DNA of 64,000 bases, from the NCBI GenBank assembly GCA_016709225.1, contig JADJEE010000012.1:868001-932000 (forward strand). Reading direction: 5' to 3'. The position numbers and the translations under genes were made by a program. Below the pieces are notes generated by a model. It had not been told where the DNA came from and ran no database searches. It saw nothing but the letters and a program-made list of their open reading frames with translations. Shown here in pieces: positions 34,486-43,145 of the stretch; the stretch's first letter is position 1, and every line of letters begins with the position of its first letter. Source of the DNA: Deltaproteobacteria bacterium. GTDB lineage: Bacteria; Myxococcota_A; Polyangia; Nannocystales; Nannocystaceae.

Positions 34486-35883
34486 CTACGGCCACGTCTC
34501 GACCGCGCCGTACTCGAGCAGCGCGTCGGCGCCGGCCTGGGCCTGCAGCGCGATCCAGCTCGGCATGCGCACGACGTGCTCGACGCGCAGCTCGTCGATG
34601 CGACCGTCGAACCAGCGGCTGGGTACGTCGCTGTCGCCGATGAGCAGCTCGACACCGTCGTCCATCACCGGCCCGCCCAGCGGCGATCCGCTGTCGAGCG
34701 CCACCGGCTGCTCCACGCCGTCGATGTAGAGGCGCGGCGGCGCATCGCCCAGCGCGTCGTAGGTCGCGGCCACGTGATGCCACTGCTCGAGCGTCAAGCT
34801 CATGGGTGGCGTGCCCCAGATCTGCTGCGCCGTCGCGAAGCCGTGGCGGAACCGCAGCTCACCGCCGCTGTTGCCATCGACGTAGAACATCCAACCCCCG
34901 TTGCCGCCGCCGCTCTTGTCGGCGATGCGCCCGCGCAAGGTGCCGCCCCACGAGGTCGCGGCGATCCACGCCGACAGGGTGCAGCCACCGAAGCAGACGT
35001 TGTCGAGCGTCTCGTCGCCGGCGACGGTGATGCGTCCATCGGTGCCGGTGAAGGCCTGAGCCTCGCCGAGCATGCCCGCCGCGGGCGCGACCTCGCCGCT
35101 TGCGACACCGAGATGACCGCCCTGCGTGGCGTCGTCGAGCGCAGCGTCGAGGTGCCACACGCCGGCGTGATCGGCCCACACCGTCGCGGGATCCTGGGCG
35201 TCGGCCGCGGTGGCATCGCCCCAGTACAGCCACGCCGTGGTGCCGTCGGGCGGCAGCTCCGGCACGCGCACCCACAGCAGCGCGCCTTCCTCGGGGGACC
35301 ACCGCTCGATCTCGTGGGGCAGCGCCTCGCCCTGCGCACCGACGACGCGCAGGTCTTCACCGGCGGGCTGCGCAGTGGCGAGATCGAAGCGATCCAACGT
35401 GAGCACGACGGGGAGCGTCACCGCGGACTCGGAGACCATCGCGCCGGCGCTCGGGGTCGCGACCAGACGCATCCGACGATGCATCGCGCACAACACCCAG
35501 CCGGGCGGGCAGGCGACGCCGACGTCACCCGTGCGCACGCCGGTGGTCGACGCACTGTCGTCGGCACCCGAACCACTGCTGACCTCGGCTTGCGCGCTCG
35601 ATCCACCGACGGTGCTGGTGGAGACGCCGGTATCGGCGACCCCGGTGCTGCCATCGACGGGCTCGACGCAGCGGCCCCCCCGTCCCGCGGGGGCGTGATC
35701 GCCATAGCGGCGGCCCGACGCACAGCTGTCGTCGGGGAAGCTGCAGGCGCCATCGGCCTCGCAGAACCCGATGCCCTCGGGCCCGACGCACTGTTCGTCG
35801 TGTTCGCACACGAACGCGCCGACGCGACACCCTGCGCCGGCGACGAGCGCCAGCCCCAGACGCAGCTTCGCGGCGCGACCCAC
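34486..35883 (-). CDS. lipoprotein with DUF2341 and LamG (concanavalin-like) domains
   Basis: A 465-residue lipoprotein: signal peptide ending A-G-A-G-C, a short Cys-rich segment (about 24-60), a Ser/Thr/Gly linker, then a DUF2341-like domain (W-L-Y-W-G-D-A-T-A around the middle) and a LamG/jelly-roll domain (S-A-W-I-A, G-W-M-F-Y-V-D-G, W-H-H-V-A-A-T-Y-D, R-L-Y-I-D-G). Such proteins bind surface glycans. GTG 35883 is chosen because TACCAT lies 6 nt upstream and the signal peptide starts directly. It is convergent with the VWA gene and 43 bp downstream of another lipoprotein gene. Confidence 0.82.
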   Translation of the reverse strand: MGRAAKLRLGLALVAGAGCRVGAFVCEHDEQCVGPEGIGFCEADGACSFPDDSCASGRRYGDHAPAGRGGRCVEPVDGSTGVADTGVSTSTVGGSSAQAEVSSGSGADDSASTTGVRTGDVGVACPPGWVLCAMHRRMRLVATPSAGAMVSESAVTLPVVLTLDRFDLATAQPAGEDLRVVGAQGEALPHEIERWSPEEGALLWVRVPELPPDGTTAWLYWGDATAADAQDPATVWADHAGVWHLDAALDDATQGGHLGVASGEVAPAAGMLGEAQAFTGTDGRITVAGDETLDNVCFGGCTLSAWIAATSWGGTLRGRIADKSGGGNGGWMFYVDGNSGGELRFRHGFATAQQIWGTPPMSLTLEQWHHVAATYDALGDAPPRLYIDGVEQPVALDSGSPLGGPVMDDGVELLIGDSDVPSRWFDGRIDELRVEHVVRMPSWIALQAQAGADALLEYGAVETWP

Positions 35884-35889
35884 TTCGAC

Positions 35890-35895
35890 ATGGTA
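35890..35895 (-). promoter_or_regulatory. -10-like TACCAT before the LamG lipoprotein gene
   Basis: TACCAT on the minus strand, 6 nt before GTG 35883. It supports that start. Confidence 0.4.
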
Positions 35896-35926
35896 CCGCG
35901 CCGCGCTGCGATCGTGCGCGCGCCCG

Positions 35927-37096
35927 TCAGCCCGCGCCGAGCTCGAGCTTGTTGTACGCCTGCTTGGCGGCATCGCGCACCGGGTGGCACCAGCAGCCCT
36001 GATCGAGATACGGATCCGACCACTGCAGGCGCTCCATGTGCTTCTTGGCCTTCGTGAGCGACAGCTCGCCGACCGCCCACGCCGCCTTCGCGCGCACGTA
36101 CGGCTGGTCGCTGCCGAGCGCCTTCACGATGGCATCGTCGACGTTGCGGCACTTGTCGGCGACGATGCCGTCGAGCGCCCACTCGGCCGCGGTCGTCGCC
36201 CCCCCAGCCAACGCACGCCGCCACATCGCCGCGCGCTTGTTGCAGTCGCCCCAGGCGTCGTGGGCCTCGAGGAATGCCTTGCTGCGATCGAGTGCGCGGG
36301 TCGCCGAGGGCAGCGCACTCCTGCCGTCGAGCAGGTAGTCGCGCACCGAGTTCACCAGCTGATCCTCGCCGACCCGCTGCGCCAGGGTCCCGAGCACCGC
36401 GTCACCCTGCTGCGCCGATGTGTCGAGCACCGCGACGAACAGGGTCTCGTACTGCTTGGCGGAGTAGAGCTTCTCGGCGGCATGGGGCACGCACCAGTCC
36501 CACGCGGGCAGCTTCGGCGCGCACTCACCGTCGACCCAGCGGCGCACCGCGTTGGCGTCGCTGGCGATCGCGACGTCGAGCGAGGCATCGATCGCGGCGC
36601 CGGTGCGCTCGACGTACGCGACACGGCCCTTGCTGGTGGCGATCTCGGCGGCCGCCGCAAAGCGGCCCTCGGGATCGTGCTTGGCGAGCCCGGAGTCGCC
36701 GCACTTGGACTCGATCTGCCGCGCGAGATCGGCGGCCTCTGCATCGAGCGACACGTCGCCCTGCAACGGCTGCCGCGCGACCCGCTGCTGCAGCCCGCCG
36801 AGCAGCGCCTCACCGGCATGCTTGCGCAGCTCCTGGTTGCCCTGCGACGGGACCTTCGAGGGCTTCTCGAGGCACTTGTAGAGATAGGCGCTGCCGAGCT
36901 CGCGGAAGGCGGTCGCGACCGCCTGCGGATCGGTGCTGCTGACCAGGGTGTTGCGGTGCTGGGCGATGCCACCGGAGTCGATGGCGTCGACCCCAACGGG
37001 CGTCAGCTCGCCCTTGGCCGCACGCACCAGCAGCGAGCAGCCGCTGGCGGACGAGAGGGCCAAGGTGGAGACGAGGGCGAGGGTGCGGATGGACAT
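35927..37096 (-). CDS. lipoprotein with HEAT-like helical repeats
   Basis: A 389-residue lipoprotein with lipobox S-A-S-G-C20. The mature protein is almost all helical, with repeated short Ala/Leu-rich helices. Its C-terminal part (D-Q-P-Y-V-R-A-K-A-A-W-A-V-G-E-L, then V-R-D-A-A-K-Q-A-Y) matches HEAT/armadillo-type repeats. Several Cys residues lie in pairs (C-R-N, C-N-K, C-W-C-H), which suggests disulphides outside the cytoplasm. The function is likely protein binding. ATG 37096 gives a normal signal peptide. Confidence 0.75.
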   Translation of the reverse strand: MSIRTLALVSTLALSSASGCSLLVRAAKGELTPVGVDAIDSGGIAQHRNTLVSSTDPQAVATAFRELGSAYLYKCLEKPSKVPSQGNQELRKHAGEALLGGLQQRVARQPLQGDVSLDAEAADLARQIESKCGDSGLAKHDPEGRFAAAAEIATSKGRVAYVERTGAAIDASLDVAIASDANAVRRWVDGECAPKLPAWDWCVPHAAEKLYSAKQYETLFVAVLDTSAQQGDAVLGTLAQRVGEDQLVNSVRDYLLDGRSALPSATRALDRSKAFLEAHDAWGDCNKRAAMWRRALAGGATTAAEWALDGIVADKCRNVDDAIVKALGSDQPYVRAKAAWAVGELSLTKAKKHMERLQWSDPYLDQGCWCHPVRDAAKQAYNKLELGAG

Positions 37097-37186
37097 GGTG
37101 CGGACTGCTTCCCTGGGGCGCGTGTCTTGCCCCGCACCCCACCAAGGCGGCCGCGCCCACCAAGTGACGCATGCCCGTCGCACGCG

Positions 37187-37879
37187 CTAGCTCACGGCCG
37201 CTGTCGTGCGCACGGCTGCGTCCAGCACCGCGTCCAGCCGTGGCTCGACCGCGAGATCGAGGCGTCGATCGTCGAGCTCACAGCTCAGCGCGATCGCGCG
37301 CAGCATCAGGCCCGGCTGCGACAGCGCGCGCCACAGCCGGTTGTGCGCACCATCGCCGTGGCGCACGTCGCCGACCACCGGGTGGCGGACGTGGGCGAAG
37401 TGGCGTCGCAGCTGGTGCAGTCGACCGGTGCGTGGCCGTGCCTCGACCAGCGTGTAGCGGGCGCTCGAGTAGCGCCCACACGCGCGCGCGAGTTCGACGC
37501 GCGTGCGCGCGAACCACCGCGTCGACGCCGGCTGAAGTGGACCGCCCTCGTCGTCGTCGAGCGGCGAGTCGATCTCGCCGCTGCCGTCGAGCCAGCCCCG
37601 CACGATCACGAGGTAGCGCTTGTCGACCGCGTGCGCGGCGAAACGATCGGCGAGCGCGCGGGCCGAGCCAGGATCCAGTGCGAACACCAACACGCCCGAC
37701 GCGCCACGATCGAGGCGGTGCACCGGATAGAGGTGCGCGCCGATCTGATCGCGCAGCGTCTGCAGCACTGCCGGTGCGCCGTCATCATGCTGGCCGTGGC
37801 GATGCACGACCATGCCGGCGGGCTTGTCGATCGCCACGAAGCGATCGCACAGGTGCAGGATCGGCAGCGGCGTGATCAC
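37187..37879 (-). CDS. RluA-family pseudouridine synthase (TruC-like)
   Basis: A 230-residue RNA-modifying enzyme that converts uridine to pseudouridine. The catalytic motif H-R-L-D-R-G-A-S-G carries the essential Asp, and A-I-D-K-P-A-G-M-V-V-H and A-R-P-R-T-G-R-L-H-Q-L-R-R-H are the other RluA signatures. The short length and lack of an S4 domain fit the TruC branch, which modifies U65 of tRNA, rather than the rRNA enzymes. Its start overlaps the stop of the small membrane protein gene by 4 nt. Confidence 0.9.
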   Translation of the reverse strand: MITPLPILHLCDRFVAIDKPAGMVVHRHGQHDDGAPAVLQTLRDQIGAHLYPVHRLDRGASGVLVFALDPGSARALADRFAAHAVDKRYLVIVRGWLDGSGEIDSPLDDDEGGPLQPASTRWFARTRVELARACGRYSSARYTLVEARPRTGRLHQLRRHFAHVRHPVVGDVRHGDGAHNRLWRALSQPGLMLRAIALSCELDDRRLDLAVEPRLDAVLDAAVRTTAAVS

Positions 37880-38151
37880 GGCTCGTCGGGCACGATGAAG
37901 CAGCCGGCGTCGGTCGGCTCGCAGACCAGTGTGCCGTGCACCCCGCAGGCCTCGACGCGCCAGTGCTCGATGTCGCCGAGGCGCATCGCCTCGACCGCGA
38001 CCTCGTCGACCGGACAGCCCATCATGCGGGCGGCCTTGAGGCGGGCATCGGCCTGCATCGTGCGCAAGAGCACGAATGCGGCGACCACGGCCACGCCGAG
38101 CACGAGCCCGAGCACCGTCACGAGCGCACGCATGCGGCGGCGAGTGGTCAT
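37876..38151 (-). CDS. small single-pass membrane protein
   Basis: A 91-residue protein with a basic N-terminus (M-T-T-R-R-R-M-R), one transmembrane helix (about 9-28) and an exported domain with four cysteines (C-P-V-D, E-A-C, L-V-C, A-G-C) that could form two disulphides. It is not recognised as a known family. It is coupled by a 4-nt overlap to the pseudouridine synthase. TAGAGT lies 13 nt before the ATG. Confidence 0.65.
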   Translation of the reverse strand: MTTRRRMRALVTVLGLVLGVAVVAAFVLLRTMQADARLKAARMMGCPVDEVAVEAMRLGDIEHWRVEACGVHGTLVCEPTDAGCFIVPDEP

Positions 38152-38164
38152 CGCGACGGCCGCG

Positions 38165-38170
38165 ACTCTA
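38165..38170 (-). promoter_or_regulatory. -10-like TAGAGT before the small membrane protein gene
   Basis: TAGAGT on the minus strand, 13 nt before ATG 38151, in the divergent gap shared with thrS. Confidence 0.3.
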
Positions 38171-38244
38171 CCCAAGCCGCCCGTGCACGTCGAGGCGCCG
38201 CCAAGCTGGCGAGCGCGCCGCAGGTTTGCCACCATCTGGGCGCC

Positions 38245-40077
38245 ATGGACCACGACGAGCAGCCTCGGGACGAGCTCTACCGCATTCGCCACAGCCTCGC
38301 GCACGTGCTCGCGCAGGCGGTGCTGCAGCTGCGCCCTGGCTCCACCCTCGGGTTCGGACCACCGATCGACGACGGCTTCTACTACGACTTCATCTTGAGC
38401 GCGCCGCTCTCGGAGGACGACTTCCCCGAGCTCGAGAAGCGCATGAAGCACATCCTCAAGCAGGGCCAGACCTTCGAGCGCGAGGAACTCGGCGCCGCGG
38501 ATGCGCTCGCGCGCATCGACGGCATGAACGAGCCCTACAAGCGCGAGTACGCGCAAGAGCTGATCGAGAAGCGCGGACTGCCGGGCCTGTCGTTCTACAA
38601 GAATGGCCCATTCCTCGACATGTGCGAGGGGCCCCACGTCGAGAACACCCGCAAGATCCCCGAGGGTTGCTACAAGCTGCGCTCGATCGCCGGCGCGTAC
38701 TGGCGCGGTGACTCCCGCAACGCGATGATGACCCGCATCTACGCGTGGGCGTTCGCGAGCAAGGAAGAGCTCGACGCCAAGGTGAAGGCCTACCGCGAGG
38801 CGCTCGCGCGCGACCACAAGAAGCTCGGCCGAGAGCTCGACATCTACGTGATCGACGACGAGATCGGCAAGGGCCTGCCGCTGTGGCTGCCCGCCGGCAC
38901 CGTGCTGCGCGACGAGCTCGAGAAGCTCGCCAAGGAGCTCGAGTTCAAGGACGGCTACCAGCGCGTGGCGACGCCGCACCTCAACAAGGTCGAGCTCTTC
39001 TACAAGACCGGCCACCTGCCCTACTACGCGCCGCACATGTACCCGGTGATGGAGCTCAAGGAGACCGTCACCGACGCGAGCGGCAGCCACGAGGTGGTCA
39101 AGGAGGCGTACTGCCTCAAGCCGATGAACTGCCCGCACCACCACCGCATCTTCGCGGCGCGCATGCGGAGCTATCGCGACCTGCCGATCCGCTTGGCGGA
39201 GTACGGCCAGGTCTATCGCTTCGAAGACGCCGGCGCGCTGTCGGGCCTGCTCCGCGTGCGCGGCATGTGCATGAACGACGCGCACATCTACTGCACCGAG
39301 GAGCAGATCGAGGACGAGTTCCTGAAGGTGATGGATCTCCACCGCCGCGTGTACGAGATCCTCGGGCTGTCGAGCTACCACCTGCGCTTCTCGACCTGGG
39401 ATCCCGAGGACCCGAAGGGCAAGGAGAAGTACGTCGACAACCCCGAGGCGTGGGCCCGCACCGAGGCGCTCGTGCACCGGGCGATGATCAAGAGCGGTCT
39501 GCCGTTCACCGAGGGCAAGGGCGAGGCCGCGTTCTACGGGCCCAAGATCGACATGCAGTTCAAGACGGTGACGGGCCGCGAGGAGACCGCGAGCACCAAC
39601 CAGCTCGACTTCGCGGTTCCCGAGCGACTCGGCCTCAAGTACATCGGCGCCGACAACAAGGAGCACACGCCGTACTGCATCCACCGCGCGCCGCTGGGCA
39701 CCCACGAACGCTTCATCGCGTTCCTCATCGAGCACTACGGCGGTGCGTTCCCAACCTGGCTGGCACCGCTGCAGGTACGCGTCATCACCGTCGCCGACGC
39801 CTTCAACGAGTACGGCAGCAAGCTGGTCGCGACGTTGCGCGACAAGTTCGTGCGCGCGGAGCTCGAGTCGTCGCACGAGACCTTGAACAAGAAGGTCCGC
39901 AACGCGGTGACCGAGAAGATCCCCAACGTGCTGGTCATCGGCGAGCGCGAGGCCGCCGACGGTACCGTGACGCTGCGGCGCTACGGCGATCCCAAGCAGG
40001 AGACCATGCCGTTCGCCGAGTTCGAGCGGCGCCTCCACGCCGCGATCGCGAGCCGCAGTCGGGACCTGCCGGCGTGA
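38245..40077 (+). CDS. thrS: threonyl-tRNA synthetase lacking the TGS domain
   Basis: A 610-residue class II synthetase that charges tRNA-Thr. It begins at the N2 editing domain (R-H-S-L-A-H-V-L-A-Q-A-V-L-Q-L) and has H-S-x3-H plus the later C-E-G-P-H-V, the editing-site motifs. The catalytic core has M-N-C-P-H-H (zinc Cys), R-V-R-G-M-C-M-N-D-A-H-I (motif 2 region) and H-R-A-P-L-G-T-H-E-R (motif 3). The anticodon domain is W-L-A-P-L-Q-V-R onward. The usual N-terminal TGS (N1) domain of about 60 residues is missing, as upstream sequence has no continuation. The usual M-N-C-P-G-H reads M-N-C-P-H-H here. Confidence 0.95.
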   Translation: MDHDEQPRDELYRIRHSLAHVLAQAVLQLRPGSTLGFGPPIDDGFYYDFILSAPLSEDDFPELEKRMKHILKQGQTFEREELGAADALARIDGMNEPYKREYAQELIEKRGLPGLSFYKNGPFLDMCEGPHVENTRKIPEGCYKLRSIAGAYWRGDSRNAMMTRIYAWAFASKEELDAKVKAYREALARDHKKLGRELDIYVIDDEIGKGLPLWLPAGTVLRDELEKLAKELEFKDGYQRVATPHLNKVELFYKTGHLPYYAPHMYPVMELKETVTDASGSHEVVKEAYCLKPMNCPHHHRIFAARMRSYRDLPIRLAEYGQVYRFEDAGALSGLLRVRGMCMNDAHIYCTEEQIEDEFLKVMDLHRRVYEILGLSSYHLRFSTWDPEDPKGKEKYVDNPEAWARTEALVHRAMIKSGLPFTEGKGEAAFYGPKIDMQFKTVTGREETASTNQLDFAVPERLGLKYIGADNKEHTPYCIHRAPLGTHERFIAFLIEHYGGAFPTWLAPLQVRVITVADAFNEYGSKLVATLRDKFVRAELESSHETLNKKVRNAVTEKIPNVLVIGEREAADGTVTLRRYGDPKQETMPFAEFERRLHAAIASRSRDLPA

Positions 40078-40574
40078 GCGCAGCGCGACGTCTCGGGCTG
40101 CTGGCACCGGCGCTCGCCGCCGCGTGCGCCGAGCCCAGCGCGTGCGAGCACGACGACGAACCCGCGCTCGCGCTCGGGCTCGCGTCGACCGGCGACTTCA
40201 CACCGCTGGTCGACGGCGCGACGCTGCCGATCTCGCGGGCGCCGCAGGGTGGCTCGGGCCTGCCGGTGCGCGTGCGCACCCGCGGGTTGCTCGCCTCCAA
40301 CGACGCGACCGCCACGGTCACGCTGTCGCTGACGCTGGCGGGCATGCCGGCTGGCACCTTCACGCTCGAGGGCTATCCACTCCTGTGCGAGGGCAGCGAC
40401 GTGGGTGGCAGCCTCGGCGTGCAGGTGGTGCCGATCGACCCCGACCGCTACGCCACCGAGGCCCAGCTGATGGAGCTCGATGGCGCGGCGGCGGAGATCT
40501 CGATCGAGGCGGTCGACGACGACGGCCGCAAGGCCGAGGCCAGCGCCGCGGTGGTGCTCGCCTACGACGGCTGA
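40074..40574 (+). CDS. small lipoprotein coupled to thrS
   Basis: A 166-residue protein starting at GTG 40074, which overlaps the thrS stop by 4 nt. The N-terminus is a signal peptide with an A-A-A-C lipobox. The mature part is a beta-rich domain (T-A-T-V-T-L-S-L-T-L and I-S-I-E-A-V-D-D-D-G) that looks like a small immunoglobulin-like sandwich, with one later Cys. The function is unknown, and coupling to thrS is probably coincidental genome compaction. It overlaps the convergent methyltransferase gene by 13 nt. Confidence 0.65.
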   Translation: MSAARRLGLLAPALAAACAEPSACEHDDEPALALGLASTGDFTPLVDGATLPISRAPQGGSGLPVRVRTRGLLASNDATATVTLSLTLAGMPAGTFTLEGYPLLCEGSDVGGSLGVQVVPIDPDRYATEAQLMELDGAAAEISIEAVDDDGRKAEASAAVVLAYDG

Positions 40575-42049
40575 CCCGGCGGCGGCGCGCACACCAACAG
40601 GCCCGTGCGCAGGCCGTCGCGGATGAACGCGAGCGCGTCCTGCTCGATGTCGTCGACATCGACGCCGAGGGTGTCGGCGTGCAGCGCCAGCGCGTCCACC
40701 AGGTTCGCCGTGTCACGAATGCTGGTCAGCAGCAGCGTCGAGGTCTCGCTGAGCTCGCGGTCGACCCCCGCCCCGTCGCGGAAGCGGACGAAGACCTTGT
40801 CACCGCCGTCGTCGCCGAGCGACTGCTCGTGCACGAGCAGCGCCACCGGGCTCGGACGCACCGTCATCGACAACAACGCGTCGTCGGAGGCCCCGGCGGC
40901 CGCGGCCCCATCGATGAGGGCCATCAGCGCGGACGCCTCGAAGCCCACCAACGCGCCGGGCTCGAGCATGACCAGGCGGCCCTGGTCGCGGCCCCGCCGC
41001 GCGAACAACAAGGTGTGCCGGACCCGCTCGACACCGAGCCGCGCGAAGTGGTCACGATAGCGCCGCTGCTGCTCGCGATAGCGCGGGCCGAGCTCGCGGT
41101 CCTCCAGCGACGCGTACGCGATCGACTGCATCACCGCATCGGCGCCGCGCATCGCGACCACCGCGAGCTCGAGTGGCCGCGCACCGACGGCCGCTTGGAT
41201 CCACTCGACGAGCGCGGCGCCGTCGGACGCCGTGGCGTCGAAGAGCACCCACGCGCGGCCGCCCTCGGCCAGCCCATCGAACAGCTGCCCGAGCAGCCGC
41301 TGCGCCAGCTCGTCGCCACGCGCGCCGCCGTGCAGGAACGTGACGGTGTCACCGTCGTCGGGCCGCGCGACGTAGGCCGGCTGGCTGACGATCGCATCGA
41401 AGCGGCGTCCTCGCACCGGCGCGGCGAGATCGCCGACATGCCACTCGCACGTCAGCTGGTTGAGGCGGCCGTTGAAGTGCGCGAACGCGATCGCGCGGGG
41501 ATCGATGTCGACGCCGACGACCTCGGCGACCCCGGCACGCCGAGCCAGCAGCGCCAGCGTGCCCGCACCGCAGCCGATGTCGAGCAGGCTGCCGACGCCA
41601 TCGAACGCGAGCGAGCGCGCGAGTTCCTCGGTGGTGGCGCCGGGGCCCATGACCGGGTCGACGTCCACCTCGAACGGCGTCGATGCGATCCACATGCCGT
41701 AGTACGGTTGCACCCGCAGTCGCGAGCGCACCGTCTGGTCACCCCGCAGCACGCCCGCCTCGCACAGCGCGGCCACCACGGTCTCGCCGAGCGCGGCCAC
41801 GGCCGCGGTGCGCGGCACCGGACCGTCGTAGGCGAACAACGCGGCCAACGTCGAGCGCACGTCACCCCGGCGCGACAGCTCGTGCAGCACCGCGGGTACC
41901 CGCACGCCATCGAGCAGCCGGGGAGCGATCGCCTCGCAGGCTGCGGTCGCGGAGGCGTCATATCCCGCGCGCGTGAACGCATCGCGCAAGCCGGTCAGGG
42001 TCTCGTCGGAGATCGTCGCCAGTCGATCGGTGTCGAAGCGCGCATCCAT
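40562..42049 (-). CDS. class I SAM-dependent methyltransferase (HemK/RsmC-like)
   Basis: A 495-residue protein. A helical N-terminal region of about 150 residues precedes the methyltransferase core: L-L-D-I-G-C-G-A-G-T-L (motif I), V-G-V-D-I-D-P (acidic loop) and I-V-S-Q-P-A-Y-V, a variant of the N-P-P-Y motif of N-methyltransferases acting on protein Gln, DNA or RNA bases. The last 180 residues are a separate domain of unknown role. With Ser in place of the first Asn of N-P-P-Y, the target is uncertain. TAGAGT lies 8 nt before ATG 42049; GTG 42052 is an alternative. Confidence 0.8.
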   Translation of the reverse strand: MDARFDTDRLATISDETLTGLRDAFTRAGYDASATAACEAIAPRLLDGVRVPAVLHELSRRGDVRSTLAALFAYDGPVPRTAAVAALGETVVAALCEAGVLRGDQTVRSRLRVQPYYGMWIASTPFEVDVDPVMGPGATTEELARSLAFDGVGSLLDIGCGAGTLALLARRAGVAEVVGVDIDPRAIAFAHFNGRLNQLTCEWHVGDLAAPVRGRRFDAIVSQPAYVARPDDGDTVTFLHGGARGDELAQRLLGQLFDGLAEGGRAWVLFDATASDGAALVEWIQAAVGARPLELAVVAMRGADAVMQSIAYASLEDRELGPRYREQQRRYRDHFARLGVERVRHTLLFARRGRDQGRLVMLEPGALVGFEASALMALIDGAAAAGASDDALLSMTVRPSPVALLVHEQSLGDDGGDKVFVRFRDGAGVDRELSETSTLLLTSIRDTANLVDALALHADTLGVDVDDIEQDALAFIRDGLRTGLLVCAPPPGQPS

Positions 42050-42057
42050 CACGCCCG

Positions 42058-42063
42058 ACTCTA
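42058..42063 (-). promoter_or_regulatory. -10-like TAGAGT before the methyltransferase gene
   Basis: TAGAGT on the minus strand, 8 nt before ATG 42049. It is the same spacing as at several other genes here. Confidence 0.4.
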
Positions 42064-42110
42064 CCAAGCATGCGCCGCCCCGGCAGCCGGCGACGCGCGA
42101 AGGTGAGCGA

Positions 42111-42157
42111 CGCGCGAGCCCCTGCGTGCGGACCAAGGAACGCAGGGGACTCGCGCG
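42111..42157 (-). terminator. strong hairpin terminator
   Basis: A 17-bp stem with one bulged base (CGCGCGAG-CCCCTGCGT pairing with its complement) and a 12-nt loop lies 15 bp after the stop of the 42173-43141 gene. It has no T-run, but stem length and placement favour a terminator. Confidence 0.6.
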
Positions 42158-42172
42158 TGCTCGGGGATCCCG

Positions 42173-43141
42173 TCAGAAGCGCCCGCGTAGCACCACGCCG
42201 GCGAACTTTCGGGTCACCGACGGCGCGAACGCAAGCTGGGCCTTCCGCTTGTTGTTCGCGCCGACGATGATGAGGGAGACACCCGTGATGGCGAACACCG
42301 GTGCCATCACGGCGCCGGTGATGAGCAGTGCGTTCATCGAGCGACCGCGCTGGTCGATGCGTGCCCGCTGCTCGTCGGTGTAGCCCGGCAGCTTCTGGTC
42401 CTCGCGGGCCCGCGCGCCCTCGACTGCACCGACGCCGATCATCGCGGTCGCACCGAGGCCGATGGCGAGCATCACCGCGCCGCTGGCGATGAGCGGTGTG
42501 GTGCCGCGCGGCTGGTCGACCTGCGCCGCGCCGTGGGCCCCGGCGCCGCCGTTGTTCGGCGCCGCACCGCCGCCGTTGTTCGGCGTGCCGCCGCCGTTGT
42601 TCGGCGACGCACCGCCGCCGTTGTTCGGCGCCGCGCCGCCGCCGTTGTTCGGCGCCGCACCGCCGCCGTTGTTCGGCGCCGCGCCGCCGCTGCCCTCGGC
42701 CTTCGCGAGGTTCGCCTTCATCACATGCCGGGCCTGCGCGACCTGATCCGGGATGTTGCTGGTGCCGTGGGCATCGCGGTAGGCCTTGAAGTAGCCGTAG
42801 TACGCGTCCATGCCCGAGCGGAGCATCTGCACGTCACCGCTGCCGTCGTACGCGGCTTGGTACGCCGCCATCACGTCGAGGATGATGGACGCACGCACCG
42901 TGCGGGTCTCGGGCGACTCGGGCAAGCGGCCCAGCAGACCGTTCCAGGTCTGTCCGGCGGCGGCGTAGTCCGCCTTGTCCCACGCGCGCTTGCCCTCTTC
43001 GTAGCGGGTCCGCTCGCCCTTGGCGAGCGCGGACGCGCTGGTGTTCAGGGTCCCCGCCGCGCTGGCCACGGTGCCGTGGGCCAGCGTGAGGGCGAGGGTC
43101 GAAGCGACGAGCCATCGCATGTGCTTGTTGGTCCGCAACAT
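42173..43141 (-). CDS. exported protein with Asn/Gly repeat linker and two C-terminal membrane helices
   Basis: A 322-residue protein. A signal peptide (about 1-29, ending A-S-A-A) is followed by a helical, TPR-like region (about 40-140: E-E-G-K-R-A-W-D-K-A-D-Y-A-A-A). Six imperfect repeats of A-A-P-N-N-G-G-G (about 155-200) form a flexible linker. Two transmembrane helices then occur (about 215-240 and 265-290), before a basic tail. This layout resembles other myxobacterial envelope proteins with a periplasmic helical domain. ATG 43141 or 43120 could start it. It is 4 bp from the stop of the broken Cys-rich gene, so the two probably share a transcript. Confidence 0.7.
   Translation of the reverse strand: MLRTNKHMRWLVASTLALTLAHGTVASAAGTLNTSASALAKGERTRYEEGKRAWDKADYAAAGQTWNGLLGRLPESPETRTVRASIILDVMAAYQAAYDGSGDVQMLRSGMDAYYGYFKAYRDAHGTSNIPDQVAQARHVMKANLAKAEGSGGAAPNNGGGAAPNNGGGAAPNNGGGASPNNGGGTPNNGGGAAPNNGGAGAHGAAQVDQPRGTTPLIASGAVMLAIGLGATAMIGVGAVEGARAREDQKLPGYTDEQRARIDQRGRSMNALLITGAVMAPVFAITGVSLIIVGANNKRKAQLAFAPSVTRKFAGVVLRGRF
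42548..42690 (-). repeat. 24-bp tandem repeats encoding Ala-Ala-Pro-Asn-Asn-Gly-Gly-Gly
   Basis: Six near-identical 24-bp units, one 3 bp shorter, lie inside the 42173-43141 gene. DNA identity is high, so unit number may change by slippage. Confidence 0.85.
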
Positions 43142-43145
43142 GACG

